DNA from: a virus
IMG/VR virus record: IMGVR_UViG_3300042301_004094
Location: 1-64,000 of that record
Length of the DNA: 64,000 bases
Strand: one strand, 5' to 3'
In this document: positions 7,030 to 14,530 of the stretch, one piece after another
Position numbering within the stretch: position 1 is the stretch's first letter
How the letters are laid out: the number at the start of each line of letters is the position of its first letter
Notes under the pieces: generated by a model
The model's database searches: none
Seen by the model: only the letters and a program-made list of their open reading frames with translations
Told to the model about the DNA's origin: nothing
Position numbers and translations under genes: made by a program

Positions 7030-7382
7030 CCGTTTTCAGTTTTTACTTGATCAATATGTTTACATTTTCGAGAATTACCTGACCAGCCAAATGCAGGACA
7101 AGTACAACTCCATCTATTGTCTTCATTTTTAACTGTGTATTTTTTACCTTTACTACCATCAACCTCCTGTTCAAATGTATTTTTGAACGCTTCGTTTTTA
7201 GTATTTCTATCTTCTTTTCTAAACCACACTATATCTTTATAGGTGAAATGGTTTGGAACCTCTACCCATCCATCTTCAGATGTAATAGCATATTTCTTTT
7301 CAGGTTCTTGAATTGAATTAAATAATACTGGTACTCGCCAACTATGAATAACTAATTTATCCCCACCAATAATAACTGACAT
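7020..7382 (-). CDS. SWIM-type zinc-finger protein (120 aa)
   Basis: The C-terminus has the SWIM pattern CxCx(n)CxH: Cys93, Cys95, Cys107, His109 in WSCTCPAFGWSGNSRKCKHI. SWIM domains bind zinc and mediate DNA or protein contacts. The N-terminal ~80 residues have no recognised domain. I place the start at ATG 7382 (MSVIIGGDKL), right after AATTAAAGGTT-like sequence and the promoter at 7404-7428; the longer frame reads back through the promoter. Confidence 0.65.
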   Translation of the reverse strand: MSVIIGGDKLVIHSWRVPVLFNSIQEPEKKYAITSEDGWVEVPNHFTYKDIVWFRKEDRNTKNEAFKNTFEQEVDGSKGKKYTVKNEDNRWSCTCPAFGWSGNSRKCKHIDQVKTENGWN

Positions 7383-7403
7383 AACCTTTAATTTTAGTAC
7401 GTT

Positions 7404-7428
7404 GTAAATGTACAAACGTTGCTCTGCC
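7404..7428 (-). promoter_or_regulatory. Bipartite phage promoter (class I)
   Basis: Minus strand GGCAGAG, nine bases, TACATTTAC, 22 nt upstream of the SWIM gene. It abuts the ligase stop codon. Confidence 0.7.
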
Positions 7429-8510
7429 TATTCAAAGTCCCTAATTGCGATTACCTTTGGAAAGCGAGGGATACCATCCTCAGTTAATTCAAAGTATTTA
7501 ACTGTTGCTTGCTTACCAATCAAATCATTTCGTTGTAGCAACTCAGCTAAGTATTCCCAATCACCATTAACAGCAGACTCAAACGGTTTACCATCAATTT
7601 CAAATTGCAATTTACCTACTTTACCTGTTAAGTTACCTTTACCTTCAATCACACCCAATATTGTAAACTCAGCGTCACTGAATGTTTTATGTTTTAGAAG
7701 TGATTTACTACGTTTATTCTCATATTTGGAATCAGTTCTTAATATCTGTCCCTCATAACCCAAATGCATGTAATCATAATAATAAGCTAATAAATCGTTT
7801 TCATTATCGATTTGATCAGTTTGTACTATAACACAGCACTCTGGTAGTTTTAATTTGAATAATGATTTGAATCGTTGAATGAACGTACCACCATTGCTTG
7901 GTAAATCATAAATGTGGTATTGAATACAATCAGCACTTAACTTCAAATCATCTCTAGTTGGTTTAGTTTTGCGAACACAAGATATAATTGTGTTAAAGTC
8001 AGCTACTGATTTGTCAGCATATAATTCACCATCAAGAATTAAATCTGGGTCTTGTTCGAATAACGATCTAAGTGAATAATAGATATGGGGTGCTGAGATA
8101 ATTGGTTTACCATTTCGAGACCACATTCCATCTGCTCTAATGATACATCTCACACCGTCTAATTTTGGTTGGCCAAAGATAGGGAATGTAATCTTATCTT
8201 TATAGTCCTCATAGTCATGAGCCAACATTGGTTTGAAATATACTGGTGTGTCTATTTTATTAATGTCTTCCCAATAACCTAGATCTTTGCGTTTGGTATA
8301 CATTGCTTCTACTTCAGCATGAGCTTGTTGTTCATCAGTAGTAGAATTTTTCTTACCAACGTTTTTAGCCTTACAACACGTCCATTCAGATGTTACTTTT
8401 TGACCATCTGAGAATCCACTTATTGTTCTAAAGCAATTACCTTCGATTTCGGCTTGCCATGTTGATACTTTTCCAGTAACGGAACGTTTGTATAGAATTG
8501 GATACATCAT
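7428..8510 (-). CDS. ATP-dependent DNA ligase (360 aa)
   Basis: Seals nicks in duplex DNA. The nucleotidyltransferase core has motif I KLDGVR (Lys116 is the adenylation site), motif III-like ILDGELYADK, motif IV EGQILRT and motif V SLLKHK, then an OB-like C-terminal segment. The first ~80 residues (YKRSVTGKVSTWQAEIEG... to the GYW segment) resemble a WGR-like module, an accessory DNA-contact domain in some ligases. Size is normal for a small phage ligase. ATG at 8510 follows a class I promoter at 8529-8553. Confidence 0.9.
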   Translation of the reverse strand: MMYPILYKRSVTGKVSTWQAEIEGNCFRTISGFSDGQKVTSEWTCCKAKNVGKKNSTTDEQQAHAEVEAMYTKRKDLGYWEDINKIDTPVYFKPMLAHDYEDYKDKITFPIFGQPKLDGVRCIIRADGMWSRNGKPIISAPHIYYSLRSLFEQDPDLILDGELYADKSVADFNTIISCVRKTKPTRDDLKLSADCIQYHIYDLPSNGGTFIQRFKSLFKLKLPECCVIVQTDQIDNENDLLAYYYDYMHLGYEGQILRTDSKYENKRSKSLLKHKTFSDAEFTILGVIEGKGNLTGKVGKLQFEIDGKPFESAVNGDWEYLAELLQRNDLIGKQATVKYFELTEDGIPRFPKVIAIRDFE

Positions 8511-8528
8511 AACTTTTAATTTTAGAAC

Positions 8529-8553
8529 GTCAATGTACGCTTAGAACTTTACC
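8529..8553 (-). promoter_or_regulatory. Bipartite phage promoter (class I)
   Basis: Minus strand GGTAAAG, nine bases, TACATTGAC, 19 nt before the ligase ATG. Confidence 0.6.
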
Positions 8554-8849
8554 TCCCAAAACTGCCACCATTTTCTCTTCTTAGGAGTTTTAGGTTCAAA
8601 TGGTTTTGTATTGTCATAACAATTGATAATACCCCCATAACGAGCAGCCATCATCTGTATCATTGTAGAATGCCATTCAGATGGAATTTTTTCGAAATCA
8701 GCTTTAATTTCAACAATCAATTCAACCTGCTTATCTCTCCCTGTTAATAATACTAAATGATCATTCATTTGAACAATCTGAGAAGCCTTCATTGTTATTT
8801 GTTGACCCTTACCTATGGATATCGATCCGTTATTTTCTAATTCCCACAT
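8541..8849 (-). CDS. Hypothetical protein (102 aa)
   Basis: Begins MWELENNGSISIGKGQQITM, a beta-rich N-terminal half, and ends with a basic Trp-rich tail (PKKRKWWQFWEVKF) that could touch membrane or nucleic acid. No family recognised. One nt separates it from the 62-aa gene upstream; its final codons carry the ligase promoter box. Confidence 0.6.
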   Translation of the reverse strand: MWELENNGSISIGKGQQITMKASQIVQMNDHLVLLTGRDKQVELIVEIKADFEKIPSEWHSTMIQMMAARYGGIINCYDNTKPFEPKTPKKRKWWQFWEVKF

Positions 8850-8850
8850 A

Positions 8851-9039
8851 TTACTTTTTCGGATTTACAATTATTTCTAAATTATTATCTTCAAATCTAA
8901 GTCCAACAACTTCACCACCATACTCTGCAGCTTCTACTTTTTCTAAGAACTTCTTTAAATCAAATGCTCTTATAAAGAATCCACCTTTGGCTTCCCCATC
9001 GGTGAAATCTTCCTTCCAAAATACTTGTCCGTCAAACAT
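8851..9039 (-). CDS. Hypothetical protein (62 aa)
   Basis: Small soluble protein starting MFDGQVFWKEDFTDGEAKGG. It shares style with the 102-aa product next to it (a YGG segment in the middle of both), so the two may be related or act together; this is only an impression. No known motif. Confidence 0.55.
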   Translation of the reverse strand: MFDGQVFWKEDFTDGEAKGGFFIRAFDLKKFLEKVEAAEYGGEVVGLRFEDNNLEIIVNPKK

Positions 9040-9056
9040 TAGTATATTATTTAAGA

Positions 9057-9803
9057 TTAAAGATATGATTCTGCTAATTCAAATAATTGCTCGTTCAATT
9101 GGATATCCTTTTGGAAGTTCTTTACTGATCTAGCCTTACGACCACCAGATGTATATGAACCACCTAATATTTTCTCTTGAACACGATTGAATACAACCCA
9201 CAAATCATTACCTTGATCCTCAGTACGTGTAGCACTAAGTACATCCATGATATTAACTGTTTTCTTAGTTCTTAACTGAGATGCTTTGGTTGCAAAGTCA
9301 TTCATTTCAACTTCAGTTAATGTTTTAGCTTTGAATACATTAATCTTATTTACCAACCCTGGTAATTTAGCAATAATCTCATTAATCTTGGTTTGTAATG
9401 ATTCGAAGGTATAATTGGTATGTCTAATAGATACATTATTAAAATCAGCATCACTGATTACCAACCCATTACTACATACTAATCTGAAGATACCAACTCT
9501 GAAATTGAAAGCGGCTTTACCATCATGAGAATTAGTTAATAGGATTTGAGGAAACGAATCGTCTCCATTTTCACCCTTAATCATAATATCAGGATTGCGG
9601 AACACAACTAAGTGTTTTTGGAAACCTTTGTACTTACGAGATTTAACCTCTTGTACTTTAGTTACTACCCAACCTAAATTCATTAAATCCTCTACTACAC
9701 GTGATGTAGGAGTTTGTACATACTTGTCTGACAAGTGAGATGCTTTTTCAGTTGTAAATACTGACGGTGCAATTACCTTGATGTTTTCTAAACTGTAGTT
9801 CAT
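9057..9803 (-). CDS. DUF932-family protein (248 aa)
   Basis: Matches the DUF932 / phage-plasmid-like family in layout: an N-terminal part on protecting or shaping a target (PTSRVVEDLMNLGW), the central hallmark FRLVCSNGLVISDAD, and a C-terminal NRVQEKILGGSY segment. The family is common on phages and plasmids and has no settled biochemical role. Soluble, full length for the family. ATG at 9803 follows AAAGGTT and a promoter at 9837-9861. Confidence 0.75.
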   Translation of the reverse strand: MNYSLENIKVIAPSVFTTEKASHLSDKYVQTPTSRVVEDLMNLGWVVTKVQEVKSRKYKGFQKHLVVFRNPDIMIKGENGDDSFPQILLTNSHDGKAAFNFRVGIFRLVCSNGLVISDADFNNVSIRHTNYTFESLQTKINEIIAKLPGLVNKINVFKAKTLTEVEMNDFATKASQLRTKKTVNIMDVLSATRTEDQGNDLWVVFNRVQEKILGGSYTSGGRKARSVKNFQKDIQLNEQLFELAESYL

Positions 9804-9836
9804 AACCTTTATATTTTAAATATTAATTTTTACGTT

Positions 9837-9861
9837 GTAAATATACGTTGACAGCCTTGCC
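9837..9861 (-). promoter_or_regulatory. Bipartite phage promoter (class I)
   Basis: Minus strand GGCAAGG, nine bases, TATATTTAC, 34 nt before the DUF932 gene. Confidence 0.7.
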
Positions 9862-9870
9862 CGGCCACCT

Positions 9871-10056
9871 TTAGTTTAATACTCCTAAGCGAGCATAAGC
9901 AATCGCTTCACTGTATGCTTCCATTTCATCTAACGATTCAGGTTCATACATTTCATCAATTTTAGCTACGATTTCTTCTTTATCAACTCCTCTCAATGTG
10001 AGCGATCGGGTCCAGTTCTCTATCTCCAGACATTTAATCTGCAATTCTGCTATCAT
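9871..10056 (-). CDS. Hypothetical protein (61 aa)
   Basis: Small acidic helical protein beginning MIAELQIKCLEIENWTRSLT. Preceded by AATTAAAGGTT and a class I promoter at 10080-10104, so expressed on its own. No family recognised. Confidence 0.6.
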   Translation of the reverse strand: MIAELQIKCLEIENWTRSLTLRGVDKEEIVAKIDEMYEPESLDEMEAYSEAIAYARLGVLN

Positions 10057-10079
10057 AACCTTTAATTTTTAAGTACGAT

Positions 10080-10104
10080 GTAAATGTAATCGAAGGGCCC
10101 TGCC
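10080..10104 (-). promoter_or_regulatory. Bipartite phage promoter (class I)
   Basis: Minus strand GGCAGGG, nine bases, TACATTTAC, 24 nt before the start at 10056. Confidence 0.7.
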
Positions 10105-10112
10105 CATCCAAA

Positions 10113-10304
10113 CTACATTTCTCGCTCTTTTTGTTTGCGTCTCAATACGATCCACTGTTCTTGCTCAGCCAATGAAGCGCCTCGTCTATTTAAATCATCC
10201 CAACTCTCCTGGCTTAATGGCACTTGTTTCTTTTTCTTGTTTAATACTCTGTCTAACTTTTTACTTACTTTGTCTTGAGCTTCGTCTCGAGTTTGAAATG
10301 CCAT
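10113..10304 (-). CDS. Basic small protein (63 aa)
   Basis: Lys/Arg-rich and helical (DKVSKKLDRVLNKKKKQVPL), with a second helix EQEQWIVLRRKQKER. The charge pattern would suit nucleic-acid binding, but no motif proves it. Own class I promoter at 10320-10344. Confidence 0.6.
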   Translation of the reverse strand: MAFQTRDEAQDKVSKKLDRVLNKKKKQVPLSQESWDDLNRRGASLAEQEQWIVLRRKQKEREM

Positions 10305-10319
10305 ATTTTATTATTTGAC

Positions 10320-10344
10320 GTAAATGTACGACTCTTATTTTGCC
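10320..10344 (-). promoter_or_regulatory. Bipartite phage promoter (class I)
   Basis: Minus strand GGCAAAA, nine bases, TACATTTAC, 16 nt before the start at 10304. The box lies in the last codons of the AdoMetDC-like gene. Confidence 0.7.
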
Positions 10345-10733
10345 ATCCACTTTCCACTGCTAATCAATTCAAATTCATCTGTATTTCTATCTATGAACTG
10401 CCATGTTGCTGATTGTAGAGTAAAGTATTCATTAATGTGGCTTAATACTTGATCAGGGGTAAATTCAGAACAACTATATAAATCAAACTGAAACATAGGT
10501 AATTCTAAAGCATCCCATACATGAATCGAAGCATGTGATGTTGCTAAAGTTACTGTACCTGTTATTCCTTCATTTCCAGGTTCATTAACATATATTGAGG
10601 TAGGACCAGCAACAACTACCATTCCTACTTTACTTACTAATTCTCGAAGCCAGTCATTTAATAATTCTTCTGATTTGGGTGGGTTAGTGATGTAACCTTT
10701 CACTAATAGGTGTAAATGGTTGGGTACAAACAT
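10335..10733 (-). CDS. speD-like: S-adenosylmethionine decarboxylase-like protein (132 aa)
   Basis: Prokaryotic AdoMetDC proteins self-cleave before a serine that becomes the pyruvoyl cofactor. Here TSHASIHVWD (Ser66, His67, His71) fits that site, followed by Cys88 in DLYSCSEF at the usual distance for the catalytic cysteine. The N-terminus HLHLLVKG also fits. The residue before the serine is Thr65, not the usual Glu, so processing or substrate may differ. In the classic pathway the enzyme makes decarboxylated AdoMet for spermidine; some phage members are reported to use other amino acids. No polyamine synthase is nearby. Confidence 0.7.
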   Translation of the reverse strand: MFVPNHLHLLVKGYITNPPKSEELLNDWLRELVSKVGMVVVAGPTSIYVNEPGNEGITGTVTLATSHASIHVWDALELPMFQFDLYSCSEFTPDQVLSHINEYFTLQSATWQFIDRNTDEFELISSGKWMAK

Positions 10734-10749
10734 TATTCTTGATTATTTT

Positions 10750-11370
10750 TTATTGATGATCAGATGGTGGGCAAATCATTTCTAATTCACTCCACTTAAA
10801 TTTAGGTTTTTCATTTAAGAATACATAGCATTTCCATTTCTTTTGTGTTTCGAAATAGATATGTTTCTGAAGATGTGAGGGGATTGCTGCGTTTGTAGGT
10901 ATTCTTTTTACAGGATTATCAAAATGAACTGTAATTAATACTGTTAAATTTTCAGCATCATCCCACTTTCTTTCTTGTTCCTCTAATAATCTCCATTCAC
11001 CTCTATTAAGGTATTGGTCTTGTAGGATACAATTTAGGTAGGAAAATGTTTGCTTTAAATTTTCTTGATTATCAGAAAATGTAGCAGCTGGTGCTCCATG
11101 TCCTTTATCGTAGATGTTTGCTTTGTAGTCATCCGCATCTGATGTTTTGATGTTTGGTTCCTTATAGAAATCCATTGAACCTCTATTTACATTCGTGGGA
11201 CGGTTTGTTGATCTATATTTAATTTTAAGAGGTTGTTCTAAACTTTGAGAATAAAGAACTTCAAATACATTATTTTTGATTATAATGTTTTGTGTAATTG
11301 GTGTTATACCTTGACTATAAGATACAACAGCTACTAATGTTAATAGTAGGGATATTAGGCATTTTTTCAT
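10750..11370 (-). CDS. Secreted DNA/RNA non-specific endonuclease (206 aa)
   Basis: NUC1-type beta-beta-alpha-metal nuclease. The signature DKGHGAPAA (residues 88-96, general base His91) replaces the usual DRGH, and the metal-ligand Asn lies in LNRGEW (about Asn122), followed by LLEEQERKW. Residues 1-20 form a cleavable signal peptide (KKCLISLLLTLVAVVSYSQG), so the enzyme would act in the periplasm or outside the cell. It would cut any nucleic acid. A phage exporting a nuclease is unusual; roles could be degrading competing DNA or recycling nucleotides (inference). Confidence 0.8.
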   Translation of the reverse strand: MKKCLISLLLTLVAVVSYSQGITPITQNIIIKNNVFEVLYSQSLEQPLKIKYRSTNRPTNVNRGSMDFYKEPNIKTSDADDYKANIYDKGHGAPAATFSDNQENLKQTFSYLNCILQDQYLNRGEWRLLEEQERKWDDAENLTVLITVHFDNPVKRIPTNAAIPSHLQKHIYFETQKKWKCYVFLNEKPKFKWSELEMICPPSDHQ

Positions 11371-11374
11371 GCCT

Positions 11375-11383
11375 ATAAATATA
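11375..11383 (-). promoter_or_regulatory. TATATTTAT promoter-like element (class II)
   Basis: Minus strand TATATTTAT ends 4 nt before the nuclease ATG (11370). No GGCAAAG-type box lies at the class I distance. Such a close element implies a leaderless or very short leader mRNA. Confidence 0.4.
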
Positions 11384-11393
11384 TACGATTAGC

Positions 11394-11519
11394 CTATTTT
11401 ATTACCCAATCAGTTAATAATGATACTATAATGGTAATAACCATGCAGATCAAAGCAAACACAGCAAATGAATTACTATCTTCTACCTGATTGTCTCTTT
11501 TACCTTGATTTCTATTCAC
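11394..11519 (-). CDS. Small membrane protein, GTG start (41 aa, tentative)
   Basis: A frame from GTG at 11519 reads (M)NRNQGKRDNQVEDSNSF, then a hydrophobic helix (AVFALICMVITIIVSLL) and ends DWVIK. The start overlaps the stop of the upstream gene by 8 nt. The single TM helix after a polar N-terminus argues for a real protein, but the GTG start and short length leave doubt. Confidence 0.4.
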   Translation of the reverse strand: MNRNQGKRDNQVEDSNSFAVFALICMVITIIVSLLTDWVIK

Positions 11520-11709
11520 TTAAGTGTTCTTTAATCGATTCATAATACTCTTCACGTAAACGCCTAACGGCTGCCTCAGCACTAGCTACACCCGCCTTAA
11601 ACATTTGTTCCTGATCCCCGTACCCACGCTCATTAATTGCTTTAAATACTGCTTCGAATACTTCAAATCCAAATAAATTGTTACCTAGCGCTTGATACTT
11701 ATCGCTCAT
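11512..11709 (-). CDS. Hypothetical protein (65 aa)
   Basis: Small helical protein starting MSDKYQALGNNLFGFEVFEA and ending in charged helices (RRLREEYYESIKEHLSE). No known motif. Next to the 94-aa gene (1 nt gap), probably one operon. Confidence 0.6.
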   Translation of the reverse strand: MSDKYQALGNNLFGFEVFEAVFKAINERGYGDQEQMFKAGVASAEAAVRRLREEYYESIKEHLSE

Positions 11710-11710
11710 A

Positions 11711-11995
11711 TTAGAATCGTTTTGATAAATTAATAATATATTCTTCTTCTTCTTTAGTTAGCTTCCACCCATTTCCAAACAATTTATGTAGTGCTAAATT
11801 AAAATCATCTGTACTTTCATCTAATGTTCTTCGTTCTACATGGGCTGCTGCTTTTACATGACCATCATTTGTAATAACACATGATTGAGAAATATAATCA
11901 TTATCTTGCATTGCTTTAAATAATGCTTTTCTATCATAGGTTCCCATCCCCCAGATAATATCTTCAATGTCTATATCAATACTAATTGAGTTCAT
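11711..11995 (-). CDS. Hypothetical protein (94 aa)
   Basis: Soluble acidic protein; begins MNSISIDIDIEDIIWGMGTY and ends in KEEEEYIINLSKRF. Mixed alpha/beta composition. No recognised family. Six nt separate it from the 63-aa gene upstream. Confidence 0.6.
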   Translation of the reverse strand: MNSISIDIDIEDIIWGMGTYDRKALFKAMQDNDYISQSCVITNDGHVKAAAHVERRTLDESTDDFNLALHKLFGNGWKLTKEEEEYIINLSKRF

Positions 11996-12001
11996 AATTT
12001 A

Positions 12002-12193
12002 TTAGTTAAAATTGAAAAATTTTTGTTTTTGATTTAATGGTCTTTGTACTACTACTCGTTCTTTTGGTTTACGGCCTCTAGACTTAACGATACGATCTTC
12101 ATCTTGACCCCAATTTGTTTCTCGTACTTGTTTATAGAAGCGTTCACGAACATGCTTCATGTATTCCTCATCTAATCCAAATTCGTTTTCCAT
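12002..12193 (-). CDS. Basic protein with AT-hook-like motif (63 aa)
   Basis: The N-terminal half is a charged helix (EEYMKHVRERFYKQVRE); the second half carries KSRGRKPKERVV, which resembles an AT-hook (RGRKP instead of RGRP) and suggests DNA or RNA binding. Its start lies about 18 nt behind the structured RNA at 12211-12274, so that RNA forms its 5' leader and may control it. Confidence 0.55.
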   Translation of the reverse strand: MENEFGLDEEYMKHVRERFYKQVRETNWGQDEDRIVKSRGRKPKERVVVQRPLNQKQKFFNFN

Positions 12194-12210
12194 AACTGTT
12201 TATTTAAATA

Positions 12211-12274
12211 GGAAAGGTTGCCTACTAACACCTCACACCCGAATTGTAGGCAGGTCGGGTCGCTTAACCTTTCC
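12211..12274 (-). ncRNA. Compact pseudoknotted RNA, class unknown
   Basis: On the minus strand three perfect helices nest within 64 nt. P1 is GGAAAGGTT (12274-12266) with AACCTTTCC (12219-12211), 9 bp. P2 is GCCTAC (12251-12246) with GTAGGC (12225-12220), 6 bp. A pseudoknot joins ACCCGA (12260-12255) with TCGGGT (12242-12237) in the P2 loop. P2 and P1 share a zero-base junction on the 3' side, so they can stack. It begins just after one stop codon and ends 17 nt before the next ATG, with no U-tract. That fits a riboswitch, ribozyme or translational control element rather than a terminator. I cannot match a known class. Confidence 0.6.
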
Positions 12275-12275
12275 T

Positions 12276-12479
12276 TTAATTTATATAATCTAAGACAAGT
12301 TCTTCGCCCCAACACATTCTTTGTAATGTTTTAAATTTAAGTTCATTATCTAGTGGTTTTGCTTCTTTATAATCACTACACCACACTGATTTCCCACCAT
12401 ATGCTAACCCACAAAAATATTCTAATTGTGAATTCATTACAATAAATTCTTTACGCTTCTCTTTTTTCTTCCCTGTCAT
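12276..12479 (-). CDS. Hypothetical protein (67 aa, start uncertain)
   Basis: From ATG 12479 it reads a Lys-rich start (TGKKKEKRKEF) then MNSQLEYFCGLAYGGKSVW. The second ATG at 12437 follows A/T-rich sequence and is equally plausible, giving 53 aa. No family recognised. The stop codon sits immediately upstream of the pseudoknotted RNA. Confidence 0.5.
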   Translation of the reverse strand: MTGKKKEKRKEFIVMNSQLEYFCGLAYGGKSVWCSDYKEAKPLDNELKFKTLQRMCWGEELVLDYIN

Positions 12480-12630
12480 CTTGAATTAGTTGTGAATTTG
12501 TTTCTAATATGTTTGCTATTGAATGTACGATCTCTTCGGGTCCAAAAGTGGTTTTCCAATCAAATTCATCTGATACTTTATTTACCCACTCCATGTAAAG
12601 TTTATACAATTCGTCTCTATTAATTTTCAT
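12451..12630 (-). CDS. Hypothetical protein (59 aa)
   Basis: Soluble acidic protein starting MKINRDELYKLYMEWVNKVS, with helix EEIVHSIANILETNSQLIQ. Overlaps the upstream gene by 11 nt and the downstream one by 29 nt. Composition is protein-like throughout and the frame fills an otherwise empty gap. Function unknown. Confidence 0.55.
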   Translation of the reverse strand: MKINRDELYKLYMEWVNKVSDEFDWKTTFGPEEIVHSIANILETNSQLIQDDREEKREA

Positions 12631-12913
12631 AAATACAATTACTAAATTTTAAACCCCACATAAGTGATATCATTCCCATTTCTCTTTCAGCCCACTGTTT
12701 ATTATACCTGAATCTCTTTTTCATTTCCCTAATCCCCCATTCTTTCCAGGTATCATTTTGCTCCACAGTCATTGTCCATTGAGCATACCAATCATCTTTT
12801 CTATCTTTAATATCATCAAATGTAACAGTATGTCCTGCAATCTCAAACATTTTATTGATTACATCCACAATAAAGATATCTTTTTTTTCCTGAAGTGTTA
12901 ATCTTTTAGCCAT
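12620..12913 (-). CDS. Hypothetical protein (97 aa)
   Basis: Helical, Trp/Met-rich protein starting MAKRLTLQEKKDIFIVDVIN; the middle reads DDWYAQWTMTVEQNDTWKEW. No motif recognised. Start overlaps the previous gene's stop by 16 nt. Confidence 0.55.
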   Translation of the reverse strand: MAKRLTLQEKKDIFIVDVINKMFEIAGHTVTFDDIKDRKDDWYAQWTMTVEQNDTWKEWGIREMKKRFRYNKQWAEREMGMISLMWGLKFSNCIYEN

Positions 12914-13509
12914 TTTGATTTGAGTATTTTAGTATAGTAATCTGTTGTTACTGGTTCTTCATTATATCTGCTTGAAGTCCATGTTTGTGGAGCTTCTTTT
13001 CTACATTGTTCTATTCTCTCTCTCTTTGATTTGGTTTTATCAGTAGCATACTCATAATATAACCATGGTTCCCAATAGTGGGAATGATATGGACTGTAAA
13101 ATGTTAATGCAATTTGATATCCGAAAAATACGAACGACAATACTGGATTCCACTCATGTCTAAAATCCTCAGATGACCATTTTGTTTTCCACCCTAACCC
13201 ACAGTAACTAAATCCGACTTTAAGAGGTACTGGGAAAGTATAGTTTAATTTTTCATGAAATAATTCTCCAATTGATTTTATTTTACGTGCATGTTCAGGA
13301 TTAAGTTTGTTCCATTTTTCTTGTTGTTCAATCTCCTCACTAGCTGCTTTATATGCTAGTTCTGGTGTTGCTTTTACCCATTTACGAGGTAGGAAGTATG
13401 GAGTACCCACCTGTGTTTTACCAGCGTATAATTTAACTTTGAATGGTTTGAATGGACTATTCAACGCCTTTAGCCATCTCAAATCGGTAAGAATGTATTT
13501 TAGTTTCAT
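12898..13509 (-). CDS. Hypothetical protein (203 aa)
   Basis: Begins MKLKYILTDLRWLKALNSPF; aromatic-rich, with a beta-strand section LSFVFFGYQIALTFYSPYHS that is too polar at its edges to be a sure membrane helix. No catalytic motif or family recognised. Leader TAAAGGTT precedes the ATG, and the phosphoesterase gene lies 5 nt upstream. Confidence 0.6.
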   Translation of the reverse strand: MKLKYILTDLRWLKALNSPFKPFKVKLYAGKTQVGTPYFLPRKWVKATPELAYKAASEEIEQQEKWNKLNPEHARKIKSIGELFHEKLNYTFPVPLKVGFSYCGLGWKTKWSSEDFRHEWNPVLSFVFFGYQIALTFYSPYHSHYWEPWLYYEYATDKTKSKRERIEQCRKEAPQTWTSSRYNEEPVTTDYYTKILKSKWLKD

Positions 13510-13514
13510 AACCT

Positions 13515-14255
13515 TTATTTTAATTCTCCTAAAGATACGTCTCCATCTTTGACAATCAAATATTGTCTTGGTATTGTGTCTATAAAATAATAACGACCAC
13601 CAGTGGATTTACCTTCAATATCGATTTGTCTTTGACCTGTATGGCCTACTACTTGTCTAATCTTAGTACGTAATGTATCGTAATTAGCTTTCATTAATGA
13701 TTTAGGTCGAATCCAAATTGGACCTTGGAATGTCTCATCACCATAACCTCCAGTACCATACACTTGATCTCCAATTTGTTTATATGAACGATATCCTATT
13801 TTAAGGGGTTGATACTTGAATAAATCATTTAAGTACATAGCTAGATTAGGTACATCCCACATTACAATACTATCATTTAACCATTCACTACTTACACCAG
13901 CATGAGTAACTAAGAAATCATCAAACTGATAAGCTAGTTGTAAATGGTTTCTGTTAATATCAACAATATGTTGAATTGTAGGTGCCATTCTAACTTGGTA
14001 ACCCGAACAGCCATTTTCCCCAATTTCAGGGAAATAATGATAATCATGATTACCAATCAACAGTATAACTTCTTTATCTGTTGTAGTTTTAAATTCAATA
14101 ATATCTTGAAAATTTTGGCATTGTATTAAACCAGGAACATCAAATGAATCAAAATAATCACCTACAAAGATGAATCTATCTGCGTCTTGTTCTTGATTAA
14201 TAATTTGTTTCCATGCATCACGACCATGGATGTCTCCGATTATCACTGTTTTCAT
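13515..14255 (-). CDS. Calcineurin-like metallophosphoesterase (246 aa)
   Basis: Contains the metal-binding signature in order: GDIHGR (residues 7-12), FVGDYFDSF, LIGNHDYHYF and THAGVS. This is the arrangement of Ser/Thr protein phosphatase-type phosphoesterases (lambda PP family), which use two metal ions to hydrolyse phosphomonoesters. Cytoplasmic, full length. Substrate cannot be told; phage members remove phosphate from proteins or nucleotides. Confidence 0.85.
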   Translation of the reverse strand: MKTVIIGDIHGRDAWKQIINQEQDADRFIFVGDYFDSFDVPGLIQCQNFQDIIEFKTTTDKEVILLIGNHDYHYFPEIGENGCSGYQVRMAPTIQHIVDINRNHLQLAYQFDDFLVTHAGVSSEWLNDSIVMWDVPNLAMYLNDLFKYQPLKIGYRSYKQIGDQVYGTGGYGDETFQGPIWIRPKSLMKANYDTLRTKIRQVVGHTGQRQIDIEGKSTGGRYYFIDTIPRQYLIVKDGDVSLGELK

Positions 14256-14284
14256 AACTTGAATTTAATAACCTATTTTTGCCA

Positions 14285-14509
14285 CTACCAAATCTTCCAC
14301 CAAGGTTTCTTAGTTTCGGGTTGTGATTTTGCTATTTTGAAAGGACGATTGAAAAATAAATTAGCATTACGTACAATGATTAATCTTTCAGATGTATCTA
14401 ATTTACTTATGTCAATATTAATTTGAACGTACGTTTCAACACCATGTGCTGTAAATGTTGTTGTAACAACACAATATTCTTTTCCTTTAATATTAATTGT
14501 ACGTGTCAT
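14285..14509 (-). CDS. Hypothetical protein (74 aa)
   Basis: Begins MTRTINIKGKEYCVVTTTFT, beta-rich, ends in a Pro/Lys/Trp tail (ETKKPWWKIW). No family recognised. An A/T element (TATATTTAT, 14517-14525) precedes its ATG by 7 nt. Confidence 0.6.
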   Translation of the reverse strand: MTRTINIKGKEYCVVTTTFTAHGVETYVQINIDISKLDTSERLIIVRNANLFFNRPFKIAKSQPETKKPWWKIW

Positions 14510-14516
14510 AGCATAT

Positions 14517-14525
14517 ATAAATATA
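14517..14525 (-). promoter_or_regulatory. TATATTTAT promoter-like element (class II)
   Basis: Minus strand TATATTTAT, 7 nt upstream of the start at 14509, without the upstream GGCAAAG box. Confidence 0.4.
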
Positions 14526-14530
14526 TGCTC

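Noticed and set aside
12211-12274. The pseudoknotted RNA as a transcription terminator
   Set aside because: There is no U-tract after the helix and a gene starts 17 nt later; the pseudoknot is not expected in a terminator.
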